Assembly: GCF_019145475.1 (NCBI RefSeq)
Contig: NZ_JAHTKI010000009.1
Location: forward strand, 186,001-250,000
Reading direction: 5' to 3'
Source: Pseudomonas botevensis
Lineage (GTDB): Bacteria; Pseudomonadota; Gammaproteobacteria; Pseudomonadales; Pseudomonadaceae
Length of the DNA stretch: 64,000 nt
A model generated the notes under the pieces. It worked only from the letters and a program-made list of their open reading frames with translations. It searched no databases and was not told the origin of the DNA. Below, one piece after another: positions 44,693 to 55,737 of this stretch. Position numbers and translations under genes: made by a program. The stretch's first letter is position 1; each line of letters opens with the position of its first letter.

Positions 44693-46123
44693 ATGGCCGG
44701 CAAAACGCTCTACGACAAGCTCTGGGATTCGCATTTGGTCAAACAGCGCGACGATGGCTCCGCGCTGATCTACATCGACCGTCACATCATCCATGAAGTG
44801 ACCTCGCCGCAAGCCTTCGAAGGCCTGCGTCTGGCCGGGCGCAAGCCATGGCGCATCGATGCCAACATCGCGACCCCGGACCACAACGTACCGACCACCC
44901 CGGAGCGCAAGGGCGGCATCGAAGCCATTGCCGACCAGGTCTCGCGTTTGCAGGTTCAGACCCTCGATGACAACTGTGATGAGTACGGCATCGTCGAGTT
45001 CAAGATGAACGACGTCCGCCAGGGCATCGTCCACGTCATCAGCCCGGAGCAGGGCGCGACCTTGCCGGGCATGACCGTGGTCTGCGGCGACTCCCACACC
45101 TCGACCCACGGCGCCTTCGGTGCCCTGGCGCACGGTATCGGCACTTCCGAGGTCGAGCATGTGCTCGCCACCCAGTGCCTGGTCGCCAAGAAAATGAAGA
45201 ACATGCTTGTGCGTGTCGAAGGCCAGTTGCCGTTCGGCGTGACCGCCAAGGACATCGTCCTCGCCGTAATCGGCAAGATCGGCACCGCCGGCGGTAACGG
45301 CCATGCCATCGAATTCGCTGGCAGCGCGATCCGCGACCTGTCCGTCGAAGGCCGCATGACCATCTGCAACATGTCCATCGAAGCCGGCGCCCGTGTGGGT
45401 CTTGTAGCGGCAGACGAAAAGACTGTGGAATACGTCAAGGGTCGTCCATTCGCCCCGAAAGGCGCGCAATGGGACGCAGCGGTCGAGTCCTGGAAAGACC
45501 TGGTGTCCGACGCCGACGCCAAATTCGACACCGTGATCGAGCTCGACGCCGCGCAGATCAAGCCGCAAGTCAGCTGGGGCACGTCGCCGGAAATGGTTCT
45601 GGCCGTTGACCAGAATGTGCCGGATCCGGCCAGGGAAATGGATCTGGTCAAGCGCGATTCGATCGTCCGCGCCTTGAAGTACATGGGGTTGAGCGCCAAT
45701 CAGGCGATCACCGACATTCAGCTCGACCGCGTGTTCATCGGTTCCTGCACCAACTCGCGGATCGAAGACTTGCGCGCGGCGGCGGAGATTGCCAAGGGCC
45801 GCAAGGTCGCCTCGACCATCAAGCAGGCGATTGTGGTGCCGGGTTCGGGTCTGGTGAAGGCTCAGGCTGAAGCCGAAGGTCTGGACAAGATTTTCCTCGA
45901 GGCCGGTTTCGAATGGCGCGAGCCGGGCTGCTCGATGTGCCTGGCGATGAACCCGGACCGCCTGGAGTCCGGCGAGCATTGCGCCTCGACCTCCAACCGT
46001 AACTTCGAAGGCCGTCAGGGCGCCGGTGGCCGTACCCATCTCGTCAGCCCGGCCATGGCCGCCGCAGCGGCAGTGAACGGTCGTTTCATCGACGTTCGTG
46101 AATTGATTCAGGGAGCACAGTAA
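44693..46123 (+). CDS. leuC: 3-isopropylmalate dehydratase large subunit
   Basis: A 476-residue aconitase-family subunit that, with LeuD, isomerises 2-isopropylmalate to 3-isopropylmalate in leucine synthesis. [4Fe-4S] ligands are C352 (GSCTNS), C413 and C416 ([12 protein letters not shown]). Substrate blocks [30 protein letters not shown] and [18 protein letters not shown] are present. The ATG at 44693 is six bases after GAGGAAA; a start 15 bases upstream (MRKRLMAGK) has no such site. leuD follows after 2 bp. Confidence 0.96.
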   Translation: MAGKTLYDKLWDSHLVKQRDDGSALIYIDRHIIHEVTSPQAFEGLRLAGRKPWRIDANIATPDHNVPTTPERKGGIEAIADQVSRLQVQTLDDNCDEYGIVEFKMNDVRQGIVHVISPEQGATLPGMTVVCGDSHTSTHGAFGALAHGIGTSEVEHVLATQCLVAKKMKNMLVRVEGQLPFGVTAKDIVLAVIGKIGTAGGNGHAIEFAGSAIRDLSVEGRMTICNMSIEAGARVGLVAADEKTVEYVKGRPFAPKGAQWDAAVESWKDLVSDADAKFDTVIELDAAQIKPQVSWGTSPEMVLAVDQNVPDPAREMDLVKRDSIVRALKYMGLSANQAITDIQLDRVFIGSCTNSRIEDLRAAAEIAKGRKVASTIKQAIVVPGSGLVKAQAEAEGLDKIFLEAGFEWREPGCSMCLAMNPDRLESGEHCASTSNRNFEGRQGAGGRTHLVSPAMAAAAAVNGRFIDVRELIQGAQ

Positions 46124-46125
46124 CC

Positions 46126-46770
46126 ATGAAGGCTTTCACTCAGCACACCGGTCTTGTGGCGCCGCTGGATCGTGCCAACGTCGACACCGATCAGATCATT
46201 CCGAAGCAGTTCCTGAAGTCGATCAAACGCACCGGCTTCGGCCCGAACCTGTTCGACGAATGGCGCTACCTCGATGTGGGGCAGCCGTATCAAGACAACT
46301 CCAAGCGTCCGCTGAACAAGGACTTCGTGCTCAACGCCGAGCGTTATCAAGGCGCCAGCGTATTGCTGGCCCGGGAGAACTTCGGTTGCGGCTCCAGCCG
46401 TGAACACGCACCGTGGGCGCTGGAAGAGTACGGTTTCCGCAGCATCATCGCGCCGAGCTACGCCGACATCTTCTTCAACAACAGCTTCAAGAACGGCTTG
46501 CTGCCGATCATCCTCACCGATGAAGAAGTCGACGAGTTGTTCAAGCAGGTCGAAGCCGAACCTGGCTATCAGTTGAAGGTTGATCTGCAGGCGCAGACCG
46601 TGACCCGTCCGGACGGCAAGTCCTACAGCTTCGAAATCGACGAGTTCCGCAAGCACTGCCTGCTCAACGGCCTGGACGATATCGGCCTGACCTTGCAGGA
46701 CGGCGATGCGATTGCTTCGTTCGAAGCGGCGCATCGCAAGAGCCAGCCATGGTTGTTCCGCGACGCATAA
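46126..46770 (+). CDS. leuD: 3-isopropylmalate dehydratase small subunit
   Basis: A 214-residue small subunit of isopropylmalate isomerase, partner of Leu[21 protein letters not shown] opens the chain; [23 protein letters not shown] is the conserved substrate-binding loop. It begins 2 bp after the leuC stop codon, so the two subunits are co-translated. A GC-rich stem follows before the methyltransferase gene. Confidence 0.96.
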   Translation: MKAFTQHTGLVAPLDRANVDTDQIIPKQFLKSIKRTGFGPNLFDEWRYLDVGQPYQDNSKRPLNKDFVLNAERYQGASVLLARENFGCGSSREHAPWALEEYGFRSIIAPSYADIFFNNSFKNGLLPIILTDEEVDELFKQVEAEPGYQLKVDLQAQTVTRPDGKSYSFEIDEFRKHCLLNGLDDIGLTLQDGDAIASFEAAHRKSQPWLFRDA

Positions 46771-46797
46771 GCAAGATTTGAGATTGATGTCGTCAAG

Positions 46798-46836
46798 GCC
46801 GGGTTCTTCGTGGGCGTGCTCGCGAAGAACCCGGCC
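46798..46836. terminator. Stem-loop after leuD
   Basis: GGCCGGGTTCTTCG pairs with CGAAGAACCCGGCC (14-bp arms, 11-base loop), 28 bp after leuD. No T-run follows, so it is more likely a processing or mRNA-stabilising structure than a full terminator; transcription probably continues into the methyltransferase and leuB. Confidence 0.5.
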
Positions 46837-46873
46837 AGGCACCCAAAGCTTTGCCCTCAAAAGGATGTCCCCC

Positions 46874-47641
46874 ATGACCAGCACCGCCCAGCACAGTCAG
46901 GTTGTACAAAAGCAATTCGGTGAACAGGCCGCCGCCTACCTGAGCAGCGCCGTTCACGCTCAAGGCACCGAATTCGCGCTGCTACAGGCTGAGGTGGCGG
47001 GGCAGGGCGAGGCTCGGGTACTGGACTTGGGTTGCGGCGCCGGCCACGTGAGTTTTCATGTGGCGCCACTGGTGAAGGAAGTCGTGGCCTACGACCTGTC
47101 GCAGCAGATGCTCGACGTGGTTGCGGCGGCTGCCGTGGATCGCGGCCTGGGCAATGTGACCACGGTCAACGGTGCCGCCGAGCGCCTGCCGTTCGCCGAT
47201 GGCGAATTCGACTTCGTATTCAGCCGTTATTCGGCGCACCATTGGAGCGACCTCGGCCTGGCCTTGCGCGAAGTGCGTCGGGTACTGAAGCCGGGCGGTG
47301 TGGCGGCGTTCGTTGACGTGATGTCGCCGGGCAGCCCGTTGTTCGACACCTATCTGCAAAGCGTTGAAGTGCTGCGCGATACCAGCCATGTGCGCGATTA
47401 TTGCGCCGGCGAGTGGCTGCGTCAGGTCAGCGAGGCGGGTCTGCATACCCGCAGCACCAGCCGTCAGCGCCTGCGTCTGGAGTACAGCAGTTGGGTCGAG
47501 CGCATGCGTACCCCCGAGGTGATGCGCGCGGCAATCCGCCAGTTGCAGCAGTCGATGGGCAACGAAGTGCGCGAATATTTTGAGATTGAGGCCGATGGTT
47601 CGTTCAGTACAGATGTACTGGTTCTGATGGCCGAACGCTAA
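46874..47641 (+). CDS. Class I SAM-dependent methyltransferase in the leu cluster
   Basis: A 255-residue methyltransferase of the UbiE/Methyltransf_11 type. Motif I is VLDLGCGAGHVSFHVAP (about residues 49-65); acidic motif II is YDLSQQM, and motif III/IV are ERLPFADGEFDFVFSRYSAHHWSD; VRRVLKPGGVAAFVDV follows (about 135-150). It sits between leuD and leuB on the same strand, an arrangement I recall from other pseudomonads, though no role in leucine synthesis is known. The ATG at 46874 has AAGGA nine bases before it; another in-frame ATG lies at 46865. The substrate is unknown. Confidence 0.87.
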   Translation: MTSTAQHSQVVQKQFGEQAAAYLSSAVHAQGTEFALLQAEVAGQGEARVLDLGCGAGHVSFHVAPLVKEVVAYDLSQQMLDVVAAAAVDRGLGNVTTVNGAAERLPFADGEFDFVFSRYSAHHWSDLGLALREVRRVLKPGGVAAFVDVMSPGSPLFDTYLQSVEVLRDTSHVRDYCAGEWLRQVSEAGLHTRSTSRQRLRLEYSSWVERMRTPEVMRAAIRQLQQSMGNEVREYFEIEADGSFSTDVLVLMAER

Positions 47642-47698
47642 AAGCATTTTTCCGGGCGCGCCGGTCAGCGGCGCACCGACTGAAGACATGAGGAAAGC

Positions 47699-48781
<1,083 letters not shown>

Positions 48782-48847
48782 TCTCTGCGGCCCGCTGCGA
48801 AATTCAATACGAAGCAGCGGCCCACTTTTCAAGAAGGTGTAGTTGCG

Positions 48848-49960
48848 ATGAAACGTGTAGGTCTGATCGGTTGGCGCGGCATGGTCGGTTCCGTGCTCAT
48901 GCAGCGGATGCTGGAAGAGCAGGATTTCGATCTTATCGAGCCGGTGTTTTTCACCACTTCCAATGTCGGTGGCCAAGGCCCGTCCGTGGGCAAGGACATT
49001 GCTCCGCTCAAGGACGCTTACAGCATTGAAGAGCTGAAGACCCTCGACGTGATCCTGACCTGCCAGGGCGGCGACTACACCAGCGAAGTGTTCCCCAAGC
49101 TGCGCGAAGCCGGCTGGCAGGGTTACTGGATCGACGCGGCCTCGAGCCTGCGGATGAACGATGACGCGGTCATCATTCTCGATCCGGTGAACCGCAAGGT
49201 CATCGACCAACAGCTCGACGCGGGCACCAAGAACTATATCGGCGGCAACTGCACCGTCAGCCTGATGCTGATGGGCCTGGGTGGTCTGTTCGAGGCTGGC
49301 CTGGTCGAGTGGATGAGCGCCATGACCTATCAGGCGGCCTCCGGTGCCGGCGCGCAGAACATGCGTGAACTGATCAAGCAGATGGGCGCGACCCACGCCG
49401 CTGTCGCCGATCAACTGGCCGACCCTGCCAGCGCGATCCTCGACATCGACCGTCGTGTGGCCGAAGCCATGCGCAGCGACGCCTATCCAACCGAAAACTT
49501 CGGTGTGCCCCTGGCCGGCAGCCTGATCCCGTGGATCGACAAGGAACTGCCGAACGGTCAGAGCCGTGAAGAGTGGAAGGCCCAGGCCGAAACCAACAAG
49601 ATCCTCGGTCGCTTCAAGAGCCCGATCCCGGTCGACGGCATCTGCGTGCGCATCGGCGCCATGCGCTGCCACAGCCAGGCGCTGACCATCAAGCTGAACA
49701 AAGACGTGCCGATCGCCGATATCGAAGGGCTGATCAGCCAACACAACCCTTGGGTCAAGCTGGTGCCGAACAACCGCGAAATCAGCATGCAGGAGCTGAG
49801 TCCGACCAAGGTCACCGGCACCCTGAATGTTCCGGTGGGCCGTCTGCGCAAGCTGAACATGGGCTCGCAATTCGTCGGCGCGTTCACTGTCGGCGACCAA
49901 CTGCTGTGGGGCGCGGCCGAGCCGCTGCGCCGCATGCTGCGGATCCTGCTCGAGCGTTGA
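48848..49960 (+). CDS. asd: Aspartate-semialdehyde dehydrogenase
   Basis: A 370-residue enzyme making aspartate semialdehyde from aspartyl phosphate, the branch point to lysine, threonine, methionine and diaminopimelate. The NADPH motif is [17 protein letters not shown]; the catalytic cysteine is C135 in [15 protein letters not shown]. It is of the Gram-negative ASADH type ([23 protein letters not shown]). It starts at the ATG at 48848, 67 bp after leuB. A strong terminator follows at 49980-50012, before a paralogue. Confidence 0.97.
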   Translation: MKRVGLIGWRGMVGSVLMQRMLEEQDFDLIEPVFFTTSNVGGQGPSVGKDIAPLKDAYSIEELKTLDVILTCQGGDYTSEVFPKLREAGWQGYWIDAASSLRMNDDAVIILDPVNRKVIDQQLDAGTKNYIGGNCTVSLMLMGLGGLFEAGLVEWMSAMTYQAASGAGAQNMRELIKQMGATHAAVADQLADPASAILDIDRRVAEAMRSDAYPTENFGVPLAGSLIPWIDKELPNGQSREEWKAQAETNKILGRFKSPIPVDGICVRIGAMRCHSQALTIKLNKDVPIADIEGLISQHNPWVKLVPNNREISMQELSPTKVTGTLNVPVGRLRKLNMGSQFVGAFTVGDQLLWGAAEPLRRMLRILLER

Positions 49961-49979
49961 TCGCCTGAAGCAATCAAAG

Positions 49980-50012
49980 AACCCGCGCCTTGAAAGAGGT
50001 GCGGGTTTTTTT
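49980..50012 (+). terminator. Intrinsic terminator of asd
   Basis: AACCCGC pairs with GCGGGTT around a GCCTTGAAAGAGGT loop, followed by seven T residues. It lies 20 bp after the asd stop. Confidence 0.9.
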
Positions 50013-50119
50013 ATGTCCGCGAAGGAGCCGGTGCAGCCCGTGCAAAACCCGGCAGAAATTGCCTGCATCCCCCTCAGCCGGTAAAGTGCCGCTCCCCCCG
50101 TTTCGCCAGAGGCCGCACC

Positions 50120-51130
50120 ATGACCCAGACCCTTGATATTGCCGTGATCGGCGCCACCGGTACGGTCGGCGAAACCCTCGTCCAGATTCTCGAAGAGCGC
50201 GACTTTCCGGTCGGCAATCTGCACCTGTTGGCCAGCAGCGAGTCCGCTGGCAGCTCGGTGATGTTTCGCAACAAGAGCGTGCGAGTACGTGAGGTCGACG
50301 AGTTCGACTTCAGCAAGGTCAAACTGGCGTTTTTCGCCGCCGGTCCGGCCGTCACCCTGAGTTACGCGGCTCGTGCCCATGCCGCCGGTTGCTCGCTGGT
50401 CGATCTGTCCGGTGCGTTGCCGGCGGATCAGGCGCCGCAAGTGGTGCCGGAAGCCAACGCTCAGGTGCTGGATGGACTGAACGTGCCATTCCAGGTCAGC
50501 AGCCCAAGCCCGTCGGCGACCACCCTGGCCGTGGTGCTGGCGCCGCTGCTCGAACTGATCGACCTGCAATACGTGCATGTCACGGCGAATCTGGCGGTTT
50601 CCGCCCAGGGGCGTGAGGGGGTGACCGAGCTGGCGCGCCAGACCGCCGAATTGCTGAATATGCGTCCGCTGGAGCCGAAATTCTTCGACCGGCAGATGGC
50701 CTTCAACCTGCTGGCCCAGGTCGGCACTCCGGATGCCCAGGGCCACACGCTGCTGGAAAAACGTCTGGTGCGCGAGTTGCGCCAGGTGCTGGCCCGACCT
50801 TTATTAAAGATTTCCGTGACTTGCATTCAAGCCCCGGTGTTTTTTGGCGATAGCTTTAGCGTGACCTTGCAGTCAGCGAACGCGGTCGACCTGGAAAAGG
50901 TCAACGCCGCCCTCGAGGACGCGCCGGGCATCGAGCTGGTCGAGGCTGGCGATTATCCGACAGCGGTCGGTGACGCGGTGGGGCAGGACGTGGTCTATGT
51001 CGGGCGGGTGCGCGGCGGTGTCGACGAACCGGCGGAACTTAATCTGTGGCTGACGTCAGATAACGTACGCAAAGGTGCGGCCCTCAACGCGGTGCAAGTG
51101 GCCGAGTTGTTGATAAAAGGCCTGCTGTAA
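50120..51130 (+). CDS. usg: Usg-type paralogue of aspartate-semialdehyde dehydrogenase, catalytic Cys absent
   Basis: A 336-residue member of the ASADH family. The Rossmann motif IAVIGATGTVGETLVQILEERDFP is intact, but the catalytic segment NPNCSTIQ of true enzymes reads SPSPSATT here, with P131 in place of the nucleophilic cysteine. The C-terminal dimerisation part is retained. This matches the Usg protein found next to truA in E. coli. Without the thiol it should not carry out the ASADH reaction; a regulatory or structural role is possible. It follows asd after a terminator and precedes fimV. Confidence 0.9.
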   Translation: MTQTLDIAVIGATGTVGETLVQILEERDFPVGNLHLLASSESAGSSVMFRNKSVRVREVDEFDFSKVKLAFFAAGPAVTLSYAARAHAAGCSLVDLSGALPADQAPQVVPEANAQVLDGLNVPFQVSSPSPSATTLAVVLAPLLELIDLQYVHVTANLAVSAQGREGVTELARQTAELLNMRPLEPKFFDRQMAFNLLAQVGTPDAQGHTLLEKRLVRELRQVLARPLLKISVTCIQAPVFFGDSFSVTLQSANAVDLEKVNAALEDAPGIELVEAGDYPTAVGDAVGQDVVYVGRVRGGVDEPAELNLWLTSDNVRKGAALNAVQVAELLIKGLL

Positions 51131-51338
51131 AAGATACTTGGCAACAATTTGTCGACTGATTCTAGGCGGGCGCTATGCTTGCCCGGAACACTCGATAACG
51201 TAATACCCTCCGGGACTTTCCGGGGCATCAAAGAAATGATCGCGCGCGACATCTGTCGTCGTCGCGCGCAATGCCTTACGGCAGCGGTAATCAACATCTT
51301 CTCGCTGGCCGAGGAACGTTCAAACAAAGGATGAGGCT

Positions 51339-53972
51339 ATGGTTCAAGTTCGCAAACTGGTGTTAGCAATAGCGGCCGCCTCGGCGCTGTCCTCCGGTAT
51401 GGCGCATGCCCTCGGGCTCGGGGAGCTGACCCTGAAGTCGACCCTGAACCAGCCGCTGGTGGCGGAAATCGAGCTGCTCGACGTCAAGGACCTCACCGCT
51501 GCCGAAGTGGTGCCGAGCCTGGCCTCGCCGGAAGACTTCGCCAAGGCCGGCGTCGATCGCCAGGCCTTTCTCAATGACCTGACCTTTACCCCGGTGCTCA
51601 ACGCCAGCGGTAAAAGCGTGCTGCGCGTGACATCGAGCAAGCCGCTGTCCGAACCGATGGTGAAATTCCTCGTGCAGGTCATGTGGCCCAATGGTCGCCT
51701 GCTGCGCGACTACAGCGTGCTGCTCGATCCGTCCAAGTTCTCGCCGCAGACCGCCGATGCCGCCGCCCAGCCTGCGCCGTCGCAAACCATTACCGCGCCG
51801 ACCACCGGTGCCACCCATCCTGCCCAGCACACCACCACCCCGCGCGACACCCTCTGGGAAATCGCGGCGAAGGCGCGTACTGGCGGTTCGATTCAGCAAA
51901 CCATGCTGGCGATCCAGGCGTTGAACCCGGATGCGTTCATCGACGGCAACATCAACCGTCTGAAGACCGGTCAGGTGCTGCGGATGCCGGACGCCGTGCA
52001 AAGCACCGCGTTGCCGCAGTCCAAAGCGATTGCCGAAGTGGCGGCGCAGAACGAAGCCTGGCGTTCCGGGCGCCGTTATGCGGCCAAACCGGGCACTGGG
52101 CAGCAACAACTGGACGCTACCAAGCGTGGCCGTGGCAACACCGGTGCCGCGCAAAACACCAAGGACAACCTGAGTCTGGTTTCCGCTGAAAGCGCCAAGG
52201 GCCGTGGCAAAGGCCCGGCCGGCGATGCCAAGGCGTTGAGTAATAAACTCGCGGTCACCCAGGAAAGCCTCGACACGACCCGTCGTGACAACGAGGAACT
52301 GAAAAGCCGCATGGCCGATCTGCAAAGCCAGCTGGACAAGCTGCAGCGTCTGATCGAGCTGAAAAACAATCAATTGGCGAAGATGCAGGCCGAGGGTTCG
52401 GGCACCGCCCCGGCCGCTGCTGCGCCAGCCGTGCCGACGGTTCCGGCGATCACTGCCGAACTGGCCGCCACTCCACCCGCCACGCCGGCTGAAACGGCCC
52501 CGGCAGTGCCGGCACCTGAGGCGGCTGCTCCGGCCCCGGTCGAGCCGGTGGTCGAGACAAAACCTGCCGCCGATGACGACAAAGCCTTCAACGAACTGCT
52601 GACCAACCCGATTCTGCTGGGTCTGGTTGGCGGTGGCGCGGTGGTGCTGTTGCTGCTGTTGTTGCTGCTGGCACGTCGCCGCAAGGCTCAGCAGGAAGCC
52701 GAGAAGCATCTGCGCATGGCTCGTGCCCTGGAGGAGCAATCCTTCTCGCCTGAGCTGGACCTGCCGGAAGACAGCTTCGATGGTCTGGAAGTGCCGGCGG
52801 CCAGCGTCAAGCTTGCACCTGCACCTGCACCTGCACCTGCACCTGCACCGGTGGTGGCTCCGGTAGTTGCCCCGGTGGTGATGGCCGAGCCGATCGCCGC
52901 GCCGCTGGTCGCACCGGCCGCCGAGCGTTCCGACGACGTGCTGGCCAAGGCGCAATCGCACATCGATGGTGGTCGTCTGAACCAGGCGGCGGCGTTGCTG
53001 GAGGAGGGCGTCAGCCTTGAGCCGCAGCGCAGCGATCTGCGTCTGAAGCTGATGGAAGTCTACGGTCGCCAGGGTGATCGCGACGCGTTCGTCGGTCAAG
53101 AGCGTCAACTGGTTGCCAATGGCGACAACTTCGCCAAGGTCGAAGAGCTGAAAACCCGCTTCCCGGCCATGGCGGTCGTCGCGGCGAGCGGTCTGGCGGC
53201 CGCTGCCATCGCGGCCGAACTGGACGCGGAGTACGTCAAGGAGCTGCTGCTCGACGAGCCTGAAGCGCCTGCGCCTCTGGACAACGAGCTGGACAGCGCC
53301 TTCGACCTGAGTCTCGACGATCTCGACAAGATCACTCCGGTGGAGCCGGCAGCGGTCGAGCCGCAAGCACCGGTCGAGCTGGACGAATTCCCGTCCGACG
53401 ATGATCTGAGCTTCGAATCGGTGCTGCAACAGCAGACCGAGATCAAGGAAAACCTCGACGACCTGTCGGAGTTCGACCTGGATCTGGACCTCGGCGCCGA
53501 ACCGTCGCCAGCCTTGACAGCCGAAGACGACTTCCTGCTGGATCTGGACGAAGGCGTGAAGGATCTGCCACCGGTCGAGGCGCCAGTCGTGGCCGAAGTG
53601 CCGCTGGATGACCTGGAACTGCCAGCCGATTTCGATCTGTCCCTGGCGGACGAAATGGACGCCACCCCGGCCGAACCGGACGCGTTCGCGGCGGAGCTGG
53701 ATGACGTCAACGCCGAGCTGGATCGCCTGTCGAGCAGCATTGCCGAGCCAAGCTTCACTGAAGCCGACGCTGCGCTGGGTGGTGATCTGAACGACGAGGA
53801 CTTCGACTTCCTGTCCGGTACTGACGAGGCCGCCACCAAGCTCGATCTGGCCCAGGCCTACATCGACATGGGCGACAACGATGGCGCGCGCGACATCCTC
53901 AACGAAGTGCTGACCGAGGGTGACGACAAGCAGCGCGGCGAAGCCAAGGAAATGCTTTCGCACCTGGCTTGA
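51339..53972 (+). CDS. fimV: FimV/HubP-family polar hub and motility protein
   Basis: An 877-residue inner-membrane protein. A signal peptide (cut after AHA, about residue 24) precedes a conserved periplasmic FimV domain (25-130) and a LysM-like peptidoglycan-binding domain (about 162-217, TPRDTLWEIAAKARTGGS). A coiled coil (about 300-350) and a Pro/Ala-rich linker lead to one transmembrane helix (about 425-447, GLVGGGAVVLLLLLLLLARRRK). The cytoplasmic part is very acidic, with an Ala/Pro hexapeptide-like repeat, and ends in the FimV C-terminal TPR domain (TKLDLAQAYIDMGDNDGARDILNEVLTEG). FimV organises type IV pili and polar cyclic-di-GMP proteins. Position between usg and truA is conserved. 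Confidence 0.95.
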   Translation: MVQVRKLVLAIAAASALSSGMAHALGLGELTLKSTLNQPLVAEIELLDVKDLTAAEVVPSLASPEDFAKAGVDRQAFLNDLTFTPVLNASGKSVLRVTSSKPLSEPMVKFLVQVMWPNGRLLRDYSVLLDPSKFSPQTADAAAQPAPSQTITAPTTGATHPAQHTTTPRDTLWEIAAKARTGGSIQQTMLAIQALNPDAFIDGNINRLKTGQVLRMPDAVQSTALPQSKAIAEVAAQNEAWRSGRRYAAKPGTGQQQLDATKRGRGNTGAAQNTKDNLSLVSAESAKGRGKGPAGDAKALSNKLAVTQESLDTTRRDNEELKSRMADLQSQLDKLQRLIELKNNQLAKMQAEGSGTAPAAAAPAVPTVPAITAELAATPPATPAETAPAVPAPEAAAPAPVEPVVETKPAADDDKAFNELLTNPILLGLVGGGAVVLLLLLLLLARRRKAQQEAEKHLRMARALEEQSFSPELDLPEDSFDGLEVPAASVKLAPAPAPAPAPAPVVAPVVAPVVMAEPIAAPLVAPAAERSDDVLAKAQSHIDGGRLNQAAALLEEGVSLEPQRSDLRLKLMEVYGRQGDRDAFVGQERQLVANGDNFAKVEELKTRFPAMAVVAASGLAAAAIAAELDAEYVKELLLDEPEAPAPLDNELDSAFDLSLDDLDKITPVEPAAVEPQAPVELDEFPSDDDLSFESVLQQQTEIKENLDDLSEFDLDLDLGAEPSPALTAEDDFLLDLDEGVKDLPPVEAPVVAEVPLDDLELPADFDLSLADEMDATPAEPDAFAAELDDVNAELDRLSSSIAEPSFTEADAALGGDLNDEDFDFLSGTDEAATKLDLAQAYIDMGDNDGARDILNEVLTEGDDKQRGEAKEMLSHLA
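52815..52850 (+). repeat. Hexanucleotide microsatellite (GCACCT) in fimV
   Basis: Five perfect GCACCT copies and one GCACCG copy, coding Ala-Pro repeats in the cytoplasmic linker. The unit is six bases, so slippage would add or remove whole Ala-Pro pairs and keep the frame. Confidence 0.95.
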
Positions 53973-53994
53973 GTCTGCGTTCGGCAGTAAACAA

Positions 53995-54024
53995 AACGGC
54001 AGCCCCTCGAGGCTGCCGTTTTTT
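53995..54024 (+). terminator. Intrinsic terminator of fimV
   Basis: AACGGCAGCC pairs with GGCTGCCGTT around CCTCGA, followed by a T-run. It lies 22 bp after fimV. Confidence 0.92.
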
Positions 54025-54099
54025 GTTGGGGGCGGGTTTGCGCACAAAGAGGCCGGGACGTCCGGCGGAGAACTTTCTAGCATCCACAGGCCGCGGCCT

Positions 54100-54105
54100 T
54101 ATAAT
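54100..54105 (+). promoter_or_regulatory. Candidate -10 element for truA-trpF
   Basis: A perfect TATAAT hexamer lies 69 bp before the truA ATG and 75 bp after the fimV terminator. The -35 region at the usual distance is weak (about three of six matches), so the promoter is probable rather than certain. Confidence 0.5.
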
Positions 54106-54168
54106 GCCCGCCTTTGTACATCAGCAGGCTGTCCCACCTTGGCAAACATAGATAACCCCGCCGCCGAA

Positions 54169-54993
54169 ATGGCGCCCGAAGGCTTTTTCCGCGTCGCGCT
54201 GGGCGTTGAATACAAGGGTTCGCGCTACAGCGGCTGGCAGCGTCAGTCCACGGGTGTGGCCACGGTGCAGGAAACCCTGGAAAAAGCCTTGTCGAAAGTC
54301 GCCAACACGCCGATTTCGATCCAGTGCGCCGGGCGTACCGATGCCGGCGTGCATGCCTGCGGGCAGGTGGTGCATTTCGATACCCAGGTCGAGCGTTCGC
54401 TGAAGGCCTGGGTCATGGGCGCCAATATCAATCTGCCCCACGACATCAGCGTCAGCTGGGCCAAAGTGATGCCGGCGCATTTTCACGCGCGTTTCAAGGC
54501 GATCGCGCGGCGCTATCGCTATGTGATCTACAACGATCAGATCCGCCCGGCGCATCTCAATGAAGAAATCACCTGGAATCACCGTCCGCTGGATGTCGAG
54601 CGCATGGCCGAGGCCGCGCAGTATCTGGTGGGCACCCATGATTTCAGCGCGTTCCGTGCCGGTCAGTGCCAGGCCAAATCGCCGATCAAGCAACTGCATC
54701 ACCTGCGCGTGACCCGTCACGGCAAAATGATCGTGCTCGACATCCGTGCCAGTGCGTTCCTGCATCATATGGTGCGCAATATTGCCGGGGTGCTGATGAC
54801 CATCGGTGCCGGTGAGCGCCCGGTGGAGTGGATGAAAGAGGTGCTTGAAAGCCGCGAGCGGCGCTCCGGCGGGGTCACGGCCCATCCTTTCGGTCTGTAT
54901 CTTGTGCAGGTCGAGTATCACGACGAGTTCCCGTTGCCCGAGCGTTTCATCGGGCCACATTTCCTTACCGGATTCTCGGAACTTGACGGCTGA
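54169..54993 (+). CDS. truA: tRNA pseudouridine(38-40) synthase
   Basis: A 274-residue TruA-type synthase that makes pseudouridine at positions 38-40 of the anticodon stem. The catalytic Asp is D58 in CAGRTDAGVHACGQVVHF. ALGVEYKGSRYSGWQRQ opens the enzyme, and FLHHMVRNIAGVLMTIG is the second conserved block. The ATG at 54169 is used; TTG at 54139 (LANIDNPAAE) is an alternative start, and the frame is open further upstream. trpF begins 63 bp later. Confidence 0.95.
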   Translation: MAPEGFFRVALGVEYKGSRYSGWQRQSTGVATVQETLEKALSKVANTPISIQCAGRTDAGVHACGQVVHFDTQVERSLKAWVMGANINLPHDISVSWAKVMPAHFHARFKAIARRYRYVIYNDQIRPAHLNEEITWNHRPLDVERMAEAAQYLVGTHDFSAFRAGQCQAKSPIKQLHHLRVTRHGKMIVLDIRASAFLHHMVRNIAGVLMTIGAGERPVEWMKEVLESRERRSGGVTAHPFGLYLVQVEYHDEFPLPERFIGPHFLTGFSELDG

Positions 54994-55056
54994 CGCCCTC
55001 CAATCCATTTGTTACCATCCGGGACTTTCTCGGATTTGCCTTGGGGTTTTATCGAC

Positions 55057-55689
55057 ATGTCAGCCGTTCGCAGCAAGATTTGCGGGATTACCCGCATAGA
55101 AGATGCGTTGGCCGCCGTCGAAGCCGGAGCCGACGCCATCGGTTTCGTGTTTTACGCCAAGAGCCCACGAGCCGTGACCGTGCAGCAGGCGCGAGCGATC
55201 ATCAAGGCATTGCCGCCGTTTGTGACCACGGTCGGGCTGTTCGTCAACGCCAGTCGCTGCGAGCTGGGGGAAATCCTCGATGCCGTGCCGCTGGATCTGC
55301 TGCAATTTCACGGCGACGAAACCGCCGCTGAGTGCGAAGGCTGGCATCGGCCGTACATCAAGGCCCTGCGGGTCAAGGCGGGCGATGACATCGCCGCCGC
55401 CTGCAATGCCTACCCGAGCGCCAGTGGCGTATTGCTCGACACCTATGTCGAAGGCGTGCCCGGCGGAACCGGTGAGGCATTCGACTGGTCATTGATTCCG
55501 CAAGGCTTGAGCAAGCCGCTGATCCTGGCCGGCGGCCTCACGCCGGACAACGTGGCCGAGGCGGTCGCCCGTGTGCGGCCTTACGCGGTGGACGTCAGCG
55601 GCGGGGTAGAGGCGAGCAAGGGCATCAAGGATCACGCAAAGATTCAAGCGTTCATCAACGCCGTGCGCGGTAACGCGTCGTCGATGTGA
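55057..55689 (+). CDS. trpF: Phosphoribosylanthranilate isomerase
   Basis: A 210-residue (beta/alpha)8 enzyme of tryptophan synthesis. The catalytic Cys is C9 in [12 protein letters not shown]; the phosphate-binding loop is [14 protein letters not shown] and the end block [15 protein letters not shown]. It starts at the ATG at 55057; the frame is open from 55009 but homology begins here. It lies between truA and accD, apart from other trp genes, the normal Pseudomonas arrangement. Confidence 0.96.
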   Translation: MSAVRSKICGITRIEDALAAVEAGADAIGFVFYAKSPRAVTVQQARAIIKALPPFVTTVGLFVNASRCELGEILDAVPLDLLQFHGDETAAECEGWHRPYIKALRVKAGDDIAAACNAYPSASGVLLDTYVEGVPGGTGEAFDWSLIPQGLSKPLILAGGLTPDNVAEAVARVRPYAVDVSGGVEASKGIKDHAKIQAFINAVRGNASSM

Positions 55690-55737
55690 CGGCTGGCAGA
55701 CTGCCGCCGTCCATAACAGCACTTGCACAAAGCAGGC

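Noticed and set aside
51363..54083. 906-codon minus-strand frame opposite fimV
   Set aside because: Antisense to a clear fimV with all expected domains; no start site or homology.
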